A stretch of DNA of 64,000 bases, taken from the NCBI GenBank assembly GCA_036936605.1, contig JAUPFV010000001.1, positions 217,215,530-217,279,529 of the forward strand, given 5' to 3'. Below the pieces are notes generated by a model. That model saw only the letters and a program-made list of their open reading frames with translations, did not search any database and was not told the origin of the DNA. Shown here in pieces: positions 31,504 through 43,608 of this stretch. The first letter of the stretch is position 1. Each line of letters begins with the position of its first letter. Source of the DNA: Limnanthes douglasii subsp. nivea (lineage: Eukaryota > Streptophyta > Magnoliopsida > Brassicales > Limnanthaceae). The translations under genes were made by a program, and so were the position numbers.

Positions 31504-32723
31504 CAGTGGCGTAGCCAGGATGGAAACATAGTGGTGTCCTAGACCTTCTGATCAAATGAACGTATATATATTTATCAAAATAAATTAAAATAAGATATAA
31601 AAATGGTTATAACAAATATGGCTTACATTAAATCTCAAACTCATATGTGATTAAAAATAAAAATAAAACTAAAATAAATACAAGTTAATTTTATTTGTAA
31701 TTACCTTACTTATAGCTTGAAACTATTGAAGGATAGTTGTGTTACTAATCGTGATAAATACCTCTTTTTCAAAAGATGACACCAAACAATCATTAAGTCA
31801 TCGATCACTCATTCTATTTCTCAACCCATTCACATAATTCAAACTTGAGAAAACTCACAAAACACTCGTCATCATTGTTACAGGTAAAAGCAAAGCAAAC
31901 TTCAAAAGCTCATAAACCAAATTGAGAATTTTATGCCTTTTTGTATTCACAATAATCCTAGAAAGTTCTGTGAGTCCTTTTATCTTGTTCTCTCCTCCGG
32001 TTAACTTCAGTAACTAAATTAGAGACATTTGTATTTCTTCTTTTATATTTAGGATTTGTTTTAAAATATTTACGCATCCTATAATGACAAACATAAAAAC
32101 TCAACCAACAATAAAATTTTAACTTAGCATTGCAAAATAAAAATTATGATTTATGCACGTCTATTTGCTCTTAAATTGAGCTCTACGGCTCTTTATCTTA
32201 TGAAAAAACATAGATCAATCAATATTATTCTTAAAAAACATAAGACATGTAGCAAATTTTTCATTTTGAGAATTAATAACATAAAAACATATTAAATATG
32301 CTAGTGTTTGAAGCTGGTTAGGATTTTGTAATTGATAGTAAAAGAAACCATTATTCTAAAAGACTGTATCTTGTGGTTAATTTATATTATTTTTAAATCA
32401 ATATATTTTTATTTATATTAAAATAAATTTATATTACTTTTTAAATAAATATAAACGTATATTATATATACATTAAAAAATAATATTAAATAAATATGAT
32501 ACGACTTTTTAAATAAATATAAACGTAGAAAGTACTATAAAAAAAATTAGACTAAATCAGCTATTGTCGTCGCTCTGACTCGAACCCGTGGCCTGTGGGT
32601 TCCCACACAAAAAATTTACCAGCTAGACCAACGGTTAAGTTTTTCTATATGTGCTAAAGATATATTTTAATGAATCAGGTGGGTTCTTAGGACCCCACAG
32701 GACCCCATCTGGCTCCGCCTGTG
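31504..32723. mobile_element. Non-autonomous hAT element (1220 bp)
   Basis: It is flanked by the identical 8-bp duplication GATATACA (31496-31503 and 32724-32731). The ends are CAGTGGCGTAGCCAGGAT and, on the reverse strand, CACAGGCGGAGCCAGATG, imperfect inverted repeats with the hAT A2/G5 positions. Further in, GTGGTGTCCTAGA pairs with GTGGGGTCCTAAGA. No transposase is present and the interior is AT-rich. A plant hAT family unrelated to the 8144 element is likely. Confidence 0.85.
32565..32642 (-). other. tRNA-like segment inside the non-autonomous hAT
   Basis: On the - strand GGTCTAGCTGGTA (A-box-like) is followed about 35 bases later by ACGGGTTCGAGTC, an almost canonical B box. It resembles a tRNA or SINE head captured in the element, or chance similarity. 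No full cloverleaf was confirmed. Confidence 0.35.
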
Positions 32724-32731
32724 GATATACA

Positions 32732-33640
32732 CGTTTATTTTTTTATCCTCAAGAAAATAACACACCTGAAAAAGTGAACACACATCATCTAGCCGATTTA
32801 TTATCGAGTAAACTGGTGATCTACTTGTTTTTGTGTATCCCTTAAATATCTCATGAAAAATTGAATATTAAAATAATATGTTTTTTTATCTTCGACAAGT
32901 ACCCAAGAATTATTGATATCGCATTTTAATATTTCTCACTTGGATTATTATTAAAATTATATTAATTTACTAACCGCAAATAATATATATGTTACAGTAC
33001 ATAAAACTGCATACATAAGACTTTCTACAACCGAGCCACTACTCGTCTTTTATTTTTCCAGAATTTTAAAGTAGGTTTAAATTTTATATGCACTTATTTA
33101 AATTTCAAATATTTAAATTCATAATGTATCTTTTCAATGTAATATAATTGATTTAAGGAAAAGTCCTACACTACTTTTAAATACATTTATTCCCAAAATA
33201 ATATCCACATCTTCAAATCATTCATTTTAAAGGTAGAAGACATACACTTATTTGTTTCAACAATCTATTTCATGTTATTACTTATTATAAAATTATTATG
33301 TATGTGTAAACACATAATGACTACCGAGTCATCGTGAACCTTAGTGTATAAACATTTATCCGCCATATTCTTCTAAATTCATCGGATGTGATTGCGTGAT
33401 CAAATTTTTTATGTTATTTTTTGGAGATTATTTTACACTATATAATAATTTAACAATACTAAACACCTTTCATTCATTATAAAACCTTAGGGGTTTCCCA
33501 TGTAAATATCTTCATCAAGATATTGATTTGGGAAAGTTGTTTTGTCATCTATTTGAAGAATTTTCAATTTGTATACCAATCCAATTACAACGAGCATTTT
33601 TATTCATGTGATTCTCACAACTAGAGATAGGTGTCAAAAT
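32732..33640. other. AT-rich intergenic DNA
   Basis: Nothing recognisable on either strand beyond AT-rich sequence. Confidence 0.45.
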
Positions 33641-33649
33641 ACCATATTC

Positions 33650-34850
33650 TTTTTTTTTCAAAACTTTTTGGCTATCAATCTTTCCTTGAACGCTTGTCTC
33701 ATGTCGTATTTATTCCTAAATATATATATTTATAACCAAGTGGTCTAAAATTCGAAGGTAAACCAATAAATTCTAGAGAGTGGTTTCAAATAAGTGAATA
33801 CATTTAATCATTTATGACCTTTTTTTCAAAATGAAAAATCTCATAAGAATATTGCTTCTATATAAAATTCAAGACCATATTCTAAAAGAGTAGCCAGTGA
33901 AAGTTTCCATGTGATTCGTTCACCATTTTTTTTCTATAAATTATAGAGATATTATTTGAGAAAGTACTTCACAGAATCCTAGACATTTCAGTCTTTTAAC
34001 TCTTACGAGCATCACAAATGCTTTCTACAATCAAAAGATGCTTATTACAAAGTCCTTTTCTAGCATTGACTTCTATTATCACAAAATAACTTGAGTGTAA
34101 AGATATTTGCTTCTTAATATTTAAATAAAATATTAGAATCCAAGTCTAATAACCCTCAAGCCTTGCTATTGGTTGTGTACCCAATAAACACACATGATAT
34201 GGCTTTTGGACCTAACTTTATCCTTTTAAGATATGTGATTTCGCAAAATGCTAAGCCACCTTAAACTTTAAATATCAAATATTTGGGTTTTTTTCTTCGA
34301 TACCTCAGATGGAGAGATTTTAGTTTTCTTAGGAATGCGATTAACAAAATACTGTGTGGTTAAAACAACTTCTCCATGCAAGTTTATATGCAACCTAAAA
34401 TTAAATAGCATGAAATGAGTCATCTCAATTAATATTTTATTCTTTTGTTGAGGCCAATAAAACACATAAAATTGATGGATTAAATTGTGTTTTTTGTAAA
34501 AAAAATAAAAAAATCTCTTGAAAGTTTTTCTCCACCTCTATGACTATATAATATTTTAATCCTAATTATTTTTAATTTCTACTTTTAATATCTTAAACAT
34601 GTTAGAATCCATCATTATGTTTAAGAAAATAGATATAAGTAAATCTAGAGTATTCATCTATGCAAGTTATAAAGTTCTTCAACCCATGCGCATCAAGGCA
34701 CCATTTAACTCACATATATCTATATGTATCAAGTGTAATAATTATCTTTTTACGGTTATTAAAAATATTTTTAATCATCTATGATTCTACACACAATGCA
34801 CATTTTTATATGAAGATCTAATATAATATATAAGTCAGTTTTAACGATTC
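33650..34850 (-). pseudogene. Degenerate copia integrase remnant, - strand
   Basis: Broken frames read as Ty1/copia integrase: HGLKNFITCIDEYSRFTYIY (about 34690-34630), then PQQKNKILIEMTHFML and HGEVVLTTQYFVNRIP (34450-34320), then PKAISCVFIGYTTNSKAYR-like residues near 34180. Many stops and frameshifts; it is an old fragment. The downstream part to about 33650 is only weakly recognisable. Confidence 0.6.
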
Positions 34851-37309
34851 TCTTAATCATGTTTTGACTTGTGTGTACACGTCTACCACCATATCATATA
34901 AGTATCATACAATCAATAGCAATATAATTTTTTATTTTACCATTATGTCGGGAAAGTATCATTTTCCAATAAAGATACCTCATTTGGTTATACTATGTTT
35001 CTCAGAACGATTTTTTATTTTAGACAAAAGATCAACATACATCAAGTTTCATTCATTCTAGGACATATACAACATTAATGATAATTATCATTTTCTTAGT
35101 TAAGAAATTAACTCGACGTTTCCATATCCTTTCACATTTTGTTTGTTGGTATTCTCCATTTACATCTCACGTATATTGATATTTTTTAGTTGATTTGAAT
35201 AGAGTTTATCATGAAATATGTACGTTGATGCACATATATAATACTACAAACCTGAGGATTTGCTTTTCAAAATATTGATTTAAGTAACAATTTTCGTAAT
35301 TTCCTCTTTCACATTATTTACACTCTCACACTTTTTCAAATATTACAATCTCTTGCAAAATTGCTTGGCCTACCTCAAACATAACATAAAATTCCATAAT
35401 TCATGAAACTTGTTTTGAAATTTCTGATAACTTTTGTTTTTTATTCAACTATATTGAATATCTTGGAAGTTTTACTCATAGAATATTTTCTCCATTTTTT
35501 GGACACACACATTTTAACTATGTTTCCCAATTTGAAAAATTGGATGAGAAGCTTTTTTCTTACTAAAAAATTATACTTTATAGATTGAGATATAATCGAT
35601 TAGTTTTACCTATGTTTCTCTTTAAACATGCTTCAGATAAGTACCAATATAAGAACACCGCCTTGTACTTTCATCTTGGATTTTCTGACATACCGATCCA
35701 ATCGGTCAAGTCTTTATTTATTTTTCTATGATGGTAATGATTACCGTCTTCGTTTTCGTTGTAGACTTTAAATTATATTTATTGTTAAATCTAGTATATC
35801 ATAAACAATAAATTAAAATAACGTCACATAAGTCTAGTTGGAAGATAGCCGGAAAAAAAAATCATTAAAAATATGAGATTTAAACACATGTATCAAATAG
35901 ATGTATAAACAAATAGAATTATATTTGTCTCACGATTACTTAATACTTGATGAAAGTTTTTTTATACACCAAACATTTTACTTTTGATATAAACAACATG
36001 TGATCAAAAATATATTTGACTAAAAGTAGTAATAGATTGAGAGGTTTTGATAACATAAAAATTCAAGAGAGATTAATAATTTTTTTACAACTCAGTTTTG
36101 TACACTATTTATAGAATTTGACGTAGCCTACAAAAATTATGTTACTTTTTAAATGTTTAAAATTTAAATTTTCAAAAAAGTATAAATTAAACTTACAACG
36201 TATTGTAATAAAAAACAGTCGTTTGCAATAGCTTCGTCCAAAACAACTATATTGTTTATCGCGACAAATCAATATGTTGTCGTACTAAAAATTATAATAC
36301 CACAACATATTTACTTGATTACACGAAAAATATATTGTTGTCGCGACAACCAACCTTATCAAATTTATAAACCATAGCCAAATTTAAATTGTCACAATAA
36401 TCAACATTTTAACCGGCGAACAAAAAATTAAATTTTATATTTTATCCCGAAAAATAAAATAATACTTTTGATTTTTTTAATTTCTAATAATTTAAATAAC
36501 TAGCTTTTCATCTATTCAAACAATTTGTAAATTAATTTTTCATCCACTGGATTAAAAAAAAAATTAACAACAAATAATGGTTCAAACACACTTATCTATT
36601 CGTTTGGAAAATTTTGAAATATTTTTAAAAGTTGGAATGATGAGTTCGATTTTGAGGATCAACGTTTGCTTGAGTTTCAAATACATGCTGGTAACCATTT
36701 TAGTGTTATAAACTGCTTTTCACTAATATGTACAAACAAAAATTATGTGGCTAAAATAAAGAAAATAATGGATACCAAATTATATCCTTTTTAGTTTTTC
36801 TTAACAGCTAATATAGTAACATCGTAATGATTATTTGGAACGTATCCATATTTATGCCAACTTTAAAGCTTTAAAGCTTTAAAGCGACGATACATTAAAA
36901 TCTAAGAAAATAAATTCAATCCGAACATGTAAAAATATTCGGTCAACAAGACATGAAATTATGTATCCGAACGAAGTGGAGTTAATGTGTGGAGTAGGAA
37001 TATATGTCTAATCATTTTATATTAGTGGATACAAAAAAAACATATCGGGTGGTCAAATTAAGATCCAATACTACTTTTGTCGATTATACCATTAAATATT
37101 TTTTCTTTATGATGAGACATTCAATTACCACAAGCTTTTAAGTGGTCCGCATATGATTTGTTTTTCTTTTGGTAACATGCATTACCACTTACAGCTGTGG
37201 CAAAAGTTATAGATAAAAGAAAAACTGAAAAACATACCAGAGAATGACTTTAGTAAAGAATAAATACTTTATTACAAATCAATATCATCACTGATTGGAC
37301 TGAGAATTT

Positions 37310-37310
<1 letters not shown>
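34851..37310. other. AT-rich intergenic DNA
   Basis: No gene recognised. A triple TTTAAAGC motif at 36865-36890 and several A/T runs occur. Short open frames here (for example 35403-35588) have AT-driven composition and no recognisable domain. Confidence 0.45.
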
Positions 37311-37315
<5 letters not shown>

Positions 37316-37340
<25 letters not shown>

Positions 37341-37342
37341 AT
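37316..37342. repeat. AT dinucleotide microsatellite
   Basis: An uninterrupted AT run, adjacent to no gene. Confidence 0.95.
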
Positions 37343-37414
37343 GTAATTTTGGATTTTAAATTTATTTTCAGGATTATTTTTAGAAGATATAAAATAAAAT
37401 TAAAATTAAAATTA

Positions 37415-37545
37415 GAGAAAAGTACCGGTAAATACCTTCTCAACTATGGTATTATCCGGCGGTACCCGCTTTTTGGATACTGTAACTTGGTACCTCAAAC
37501 TGAAATTTGGACAAAAATACCCCCGACTAAAAAAAGACGCGCGCT

Positions 37546-37590
<45 letters not shown>

Positions 37591-38739
37591 GGTACAATTC
37601 TCAGGATGCGAATTGCTTGCAAATTCTCAGGATGCGAATTGCTTGCAAATTCTCAGGATGCGAATTGCTTGCAAATTCTCAGGATGCGAATTGCTTGCAA
37701 ATTCTCAGGATGCGAATTGCTTGCAATTTCTGAACGATTCTCATGATAAGATGCGAATTGCTTGCAATTTCTGAACGATTCTCATAATAAGATGCGAATT
37801 GCTTGCAACTCTCAAGATTTCTGAACGATAAAAAAAAAAAAAAAAAAAAACTGGTACAATTCTCAAGATGCGAATTGCTTGCAAATTCTCAGGATGCGAA
37901 TTGCTTGCAATTTCTGAACGATTCTCATGATAAGATGCGAATTGCTTGCAATTTCTGAACGATTCTCATGATAAGATGCGAACTGCTTGCAATTTCTGAA
38001 CGATTCTCATGATAAAATGCGAATTGCTTGCAACTCTCAAGATTTCTGAACGATAAAAAAAAAAAACTGGTACAATTCTCAAGATGCGAATTGCTTGCAA
38101 ATTCTCAGGATGCGAATTGCTTGCAAATTCTGAATGATTCTCAGGATAAGATGCGAATTGCTTGCAATTTCTGAACGATTCTGATGATAAGATGCGAATT
38201 GCTTGCAATTTCTGAACGATTCGCATGATAAGATGCGAATTACTTGCAAATTTCTGAACGATTCTCATGATAAGATGCGAATTGCTTGCAACTCTCAGGA
38301 TTTCTGAACGATAAAAAAAAAAAAAACTGGTATGAAAAAAAAAACTGGTACAATTCTCAAGATGCGAATTGCTTGCAACTGGTGAAATTTTATTTTTAAA
38401 AAAAAATAAAAAAATATCATAAATAGATCTAGTTTTGTTCATTTTTAAAAAACAAAAGTAATGGTACTTTCATTTATTTTTTGGAGCTCCGGTTCGAAAG
38501 ATGCAGATCTTTTAAAAATAAAATTAAAGGAAAAGTAGGAAAGAGAAGGAAAGAGAAGGAAATATAAATTTTGGTTACGTGGCTGTTGATGAATGGTGAG
38601 GGTAGTTAGGGTATTAAAATAAAGTTAGGTTGTAAGTGACAATAAGGTAGTTGAGTTGGGTATTAAGTAACAATTGATCAAACCTTGGGTGGTAAGTGAC
38701 AATTGAATAGTTGAGTAGGTACCTTTGGTATAATTTCCC
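37415..38739. mobile_element. Mutator-like non-autonomous element (1325 bp)
   Basis: An identical 9-bp duplication TTAAAATTA flanks it (37406-37414 and 38740-38748). Terminal inverted repeats of about 33 bp begin GAGAAAAGTACCGG (left) and GGGAAATTATACC (right, reverse strand) and both end CTCAACTAT. The 9-bp TSD points to the Mutator superfamily. Most of the interior is a minisatellite; no transposase or recognisable captured gene. Confidence 0.8.
37589..38385 (+). repeat. Higher-order minisatellite with A-runs
   Basis: The basic unit is GATGCGAATTGCTTGCAA joined by AATTCTCAG, with a 26-bp period (37599, 37625, 37651, 37677, 37703), alternating with longer units holding TTCTGAACGATTCTCATGA. 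Blocks start with CTGGTACAATTCTCA at 37589, 37851, 38067 and 38345, each preceded by a run of A. The result is a two-level repeat of about 216-278 bp blocks. The long open frames across it, on both strands, are repeat artefacts. Confidence 0.92.
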
Positions 38740-38779
38740 TTAAAATTATGTAATGTACTTAATAATTTGATATTTATAA

Positions 38780-38781
<2 letters not shown>

Positions 38782-38840
<59 letters not shown>
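38782..38840. repeat. AT / ATA microsatellite
   Basis: A long AT run followed by ATA/TAA triplets. The overlapping frame is low complexity. Confidence 0.95.
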
Positions 38841-40650
38841 TTTATAACCATATATATTACTCAAAACATTATTTTTAATAATACAAATATTTTTATTATT
38901 TCAACCAAAATAATTTATTTAAATTAAAATTTGAATTTAATATACGTAAATATTTTAGATATATACATGTATGAAAGTTAGATTAGTATAAAAAAAACTC
39001 GATCATTCTCGCAACAAGGAGTTTTGAACTTAGGAGAGTTTAGTCTCGACATAGAGATTCAACATTTATAAAAAAAATTGGATTCGGTTTGGATTTGGTT
39101 TCAATAATAGATTCGGTTAAGCATTTGTAAGTTTTTATATTTTTAGAAAATCGATTTGAAACTAAGTTTGATATATTACTAGAAACTTAAGTAAATGAAT
39201 CGATAATAGTTGTTGATGATAACGTGTTAAACGTGGTAAAAATTTCTTCTAGTTGTTTCAATGTACTATATGATTATAGCCGCAGAACATGATGTGTCAA
39301 AAGTGATATAAATTTATTATTATTATTTTAGTTTGTTATTGTGAGTTTGGTGTATGTTTGTCCCAATATACAACCCTGTTGAAAATCTTATGTATAAGAA
39401 ATGCAACAATAGAGAAAATATAAAGCGACAAATCGAAGGAATTGAGTGATTTAAGAGTTGATGAATTCTTGAGAGAGAATCAAAGCAAAAACAACGAAAG
39501 TAGTTTTAGATCTGAAAAGCCTCTTAAACGTTTATTATGTTTTTAAAAAGATTGTAATGAGCGTATGAGTTTGTATTGATTGATTTTGTAATTTTTTATA
39601 AAACAAATTATCAACTAAAACAAATATATTTATTATGAATGCTGGATGACTTCATATCTAAACTACATAACTTTTTTGTTGATTAATGGTTTGATTATTT
39701 AAATTCTTTATTTTACATGAATTTAAGTTCGAATTTGAAATTTATTTATTTAACAAAAACCTTTCATTTTTCTTAACTAGAAACTAAAATTTTATTGATA
39801 ATGACTAAATATACAAAGAGGCCCGTTAAAACATGGAATCGTAGATACATAATAAAATTAGAAAGCCCATTTTCTTGGCAATCTATATTTTCTTTATAAA
39901 AATTAGCCGCTAAACTTAAATTTTTGGAACCTGCAAAACAATTAGTGAAAATTCGAAAGCAAAAATTTGTGGATATCAGAGAGTCACATGAGATTTGTGG
40001 AAATCGTGAGCCTAGAAAATCCATGATTTAGAAGACAATCATCTTAATCTAACAGCTTCAAGCGATTATTTTCCATGTGATTTGATTTCAGTAGTAGAAA
40101 ACGCTTTCTTTCCTTCAAAATTTAGTTTGAGCCTTTGAGTTCTTCAAAATTTATACTACTTTGATTTTTGTATCCTGCTTCAAACTGTATTTTGTGTATC
40201 CTTGTTTTCAGATTCAAGCTTTATCCAAAATTAATTCTTATTTCCAATTTCGAGGCTCCGTCTTTGAAGATTTGGATGCAATAACTATGATTGGTTAGAG
40301 TAAAAAAGTCAAGTAAATTATATGTTTATCATATAGTTAGTGAATAGATAGAATTTCAATAGATTGGTAATCTATATAATAGCAACAAATTGATTTTTTA
40401 TACAGAATGAAGAAAATAAACTAGAGATGTTCATAAAATATGCAGAGCTCTATTTGGGTGAAACATTTCAACAAGGAGCTACATGTATTTCATTTCTTTA
40501 ACCTTAAGACTTGATACACTAATCCCTTAGTCTTATAGTCTTAAATACCATAAATACAAGATTTTAAGTAGTACAATAGCACTCAACTGAGGTGGGTATT
40601 GACTTTGATTAAGGTAAAATATTATTATGTTCTTGAGAGATCATTTAGCT
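38841..40650. other. AT-rich intergenic DNA
   Basis: No gene recognised. An 83-codon frame at 40024-39773 (- strand) has mixed composition and no familiar motif; I leave it uncalled. Confidence 0.45.
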
Positions 40651-40689
40651 AACCAATCTGGAGCCTGATTTTTCTCTTTATAGATGTGT

Positions 40690-42300
40690 CTAATGGTCAT
40701 ACAAGGAGAAATTAATTTTCTAAAACATTTAATAAGAGAAAGAAGAAACTAGTGAGCCTTATTCCGAAGTTTTTAATATTTAGTTCTTGACTCGTAATGA
40801 GACTATCTATTAATGCCCTATTTTCCGCAATAATAGAACTTAACTTTCCATATGTTCTACCATATCCAACAATAATTTCCCATTGTTTGTTTCTCAAAAG
40901 ACCCCCCCCCCCCATCCACTTGATTTACCAAATATATTACAGGTCTCCTCATTGGTTAACTTAATTCTTTTTCTAGTAGGCACCAACCATTTAATGTAGA
41001 GACTTTTCCTAGGTTTGAAAAGATGATTAAGACAACATAAATCTATGAATGGATTAGGATCATTGGACCAATAGGATCTTTTAACTGGGGAAGCATTATC
41101 TAATCCATTAGTAATGTATTTGATATAATCAATGGTTGATTTGGTTGTAACTTTAAGACCACAAAACTTAGCTTTGTTTCTCGATTTCCACATAATTCAA
41201 CATATAATTGTACGTAATATTGTTCTAATATGGATTACAGTATCAGTAGACCAATACCATAGAACAAACTATATGATCTATAGATATATATCTCCTAATT
41301 AGAATACCAAAAAGGTCAGCAAAGTACTACCAAACTTCTCATGCTAGATTACAGTTTACAAATAAGTGACTAATAAATTCAATATTTTTCACAAAACTAG
41401 CGGTTTAAGACAAGAGAAATTTTCTTTTCCAAACAAAATGTGTCTACAGGAGCCCACTTATTGAATAACCTCCATAAGAGAAAATATCATTTCGTGGGGA
41501 TCACATTATTCCATATTCACTTATATATGAATGATTTATGAAATTTGTTGCTTAGGGTATTTCATGTGTCTTTTAGGCTAAACTCATCATTTGTACATAA
41601 TTTCCGTTTCATACTATTATTGGAATCCTTATTATATATTTTTTTCTCTATATCATAAGGAGAAAAAAATTATTTTTGCTTCTCTAAATTCCAATTTTCC
41701 GCCTTCCACTAATTGTTAATTTTATCTCTTTGATAACATAAATTGTTCTCTTTATTTGACAAGAGAATAAAACGATTAGGTGAACAACATTTATCCAACC
41801 AGAAGTCTTTATCCCCCCCCCCATTTCTAATATGCCAGCAAATGTAAATTTCAACAATTTCCCTAGAATTTAGAAGTCTCTTCCAAACTTTAGAGCTATA
41901 GGTAGATAAATTAACTTGAAGATGATGAGAATTTTGCAGTATTTTGAGAACATATAATTAGACCAAAAAATGTTTTGCTCTCTAAATTTACAAGAGTAGG
42001 TTAGTTAAAGATTCTCCAACTTTCTTAGATTTAGGCCACCTTCATCAAAGGGCTTACAAACCTCGATCCAATTTGTCTAATTTATAGCTTGTTTTAAGTC
42101 ATTTGATCCCCATAAAAATCTATTAAACAATCTTTCTATCCAAGTTATAATTGATTTAGGCAGTAAATAACATTGAAGATAGTATGAAGAAATACCTATC
42201 AACCCTGTTTGAATTGGAATCAGCTTTCCACCAAAAGATAAGATCTTGTTATCCCAATCAGTCATTTTAAATCTGATTTTGGTCACTAATTTGTCATAGT
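40690..42300 (-). pseudogene. 3' part of an L1-type LINE, - strand
   Basis: In order on the - strand: end of reverse transcriptase (42286-42077: KILSFGGKLIPIQTGLIGIS, then FNRFLWGSNDL); a zf-RVT-like region near 41560-41400 (WNNVIPTK, LLWRLFNKWAP); WKSRNKAKFCG at 41193; and an RNase H end at 40915-40712 (GGGGLLRNKQWEIIVGYGR, then AENRALIDSL). Frames are broken by stops and by the C-runs at 40902-40914 and 41815-41822. Truncated on the 5' side. Confidence 0.78.
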
Positions 42301-43320
42301 GACATATTTTGTTAGTAGTTTGGATGAGAATCCCATGACAATTGATGAGTAAAAATATATGTTTGAACTATATTTTCCTACATATTAATTATGTAATTGT
42401 TCAAGCTCATTTTAGTAATAATGTTTGTCTTAACATGGTTAATAAAAAACATTTTCTAATATATAATAATAAATCCCCAAAGCTCATTCAACTTATAAAT
42501 ATATATTTATATGATTTCAAATTATAAAACCACCTATACACTTCTTTTCAATGTTGAACGAAAGTTTCAGACATAATGAAAATCTGTAACTAAAACAATG
42601 CGCAAATCCGTTTTGTAAATCAACTTATAAAACTATTTAAATTTTATTGAGAAAACACAAGTATATACTAAACTCATTACAAGATTAGTTTGGAGTTTTA
42701 TTTTTTATTTATTTATCAAAATCTTATAAAATATGATCTAAAATTTGATTGACTTGCTATTTTCTTGAATCTGAAAATTATACCATATTTCAAAATAAAT
42801 TAAAAAAAACAATATTATAATTATATAAGACGACGCTAAACAATTACATCATTTTAACTTCAAAAGAACTAAAAAAGTTTAAATAAACATTTTGACAAAA
42901 ACAATGAACAATCATGTCTAACTAAAAATATCCAATTTTGTTTGAAAAAATTCAAGTTCATCTTATCAAATAATATATATATTTTTGGATTAAATATTAA
43001 AAAATATCATTTTGGAGTTGAGTTTAAATATAAATTTATATTTAAAATTTTAAAATTAGCATACATAAATTTGAAAACAATATAATTTCTTGTAACAAAT
43101 GCATATTAAAATTTGTGATATATTAATTTTAAAAAATTTATGTTTCGTTTTTTGTTTGTTACAAGAGATGTATGTGAAATATTTTATTGGTGAAAGAATA
43201 TTACATTGTAGATTTAGGATTTTGCATTGCTACAAAAAAAACTAAATATAACAACAATAAAATTAGTATTCAATCATTTATTCATTGTTTGTTGTCTATT
43301 TATAGAGTTACGATAAGAGA
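42301..43320. other. AT-rich intergenic DNA
   Basis: Nothing recognised apart from short A/T runs. Confidence 0.45.
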
Positions 43321-43322
43321 TA

Positions 43323-43570
43323 CTCCCTCCGTCTCATAATATTAGTCGTTTAAGGTTTCTTCACCAATATTAAGAAAAGTAATAATGACTTTGAAAGAAT
43401 AAAAGAAAATAATTTTGATTGGTGGAGTTAATAACTTATGCAGAAAGTTAACTATTTTATTGGTTGAAAGTGGAATACATGTAATAATGCTGCATTGGAA
43501 AATGAAAACGACATATATTATGAGACAAAAAATCTCTTCTAGAAAGACACATATTATGAGACAGAGGGAG
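43323..43570. mobile_element. Stowaway-type MITE (248 bp)
   Basis: Ends CTCCCTCCGTCTCATAATAT and, reversed, CTCCCTCTGTCTCATAATAT are nearly identical inverted repeats. Each is flanked by TA (43321-43322 and 43571-43572), the mariner-type target site. This sequence is the hallmark of plant Stowaway MITEs. Non-coding. Confidence 0.93.

Positions 43571-43572
<2 letters not shown>

Positions 43573-43605
<33 letters not shown>
43573..43605. repeat. AT microsatellite beside the MITE
   Basis: An AT run directly abutting the Stowaway end; the MITE probably inserted into or seeded it. Confidence 0.9.

Positions 43606-43608
<3 letters not shown>

Noticed and set aside
37349..38442. 141- and 158-codon frames and a possible CRISPR-like array
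   Set aside because: Frames follow the 26-bp minisatellite. Repeats have no unique spacers of constant length, vary in unit type and lie inside a Mutator-like element in plant DNA, so CRISPR is excluded.
38625..38864. 79-codon frame rich in Ile/Tyr
   Set aside because: It is encoded by an AT microsatellite plus element-end sequence.
39773..40024. 83-codon - strand frame
   Set aside because: Mixed composition with no recognised domain; it could be a remnant, but there is nothing to support a call.
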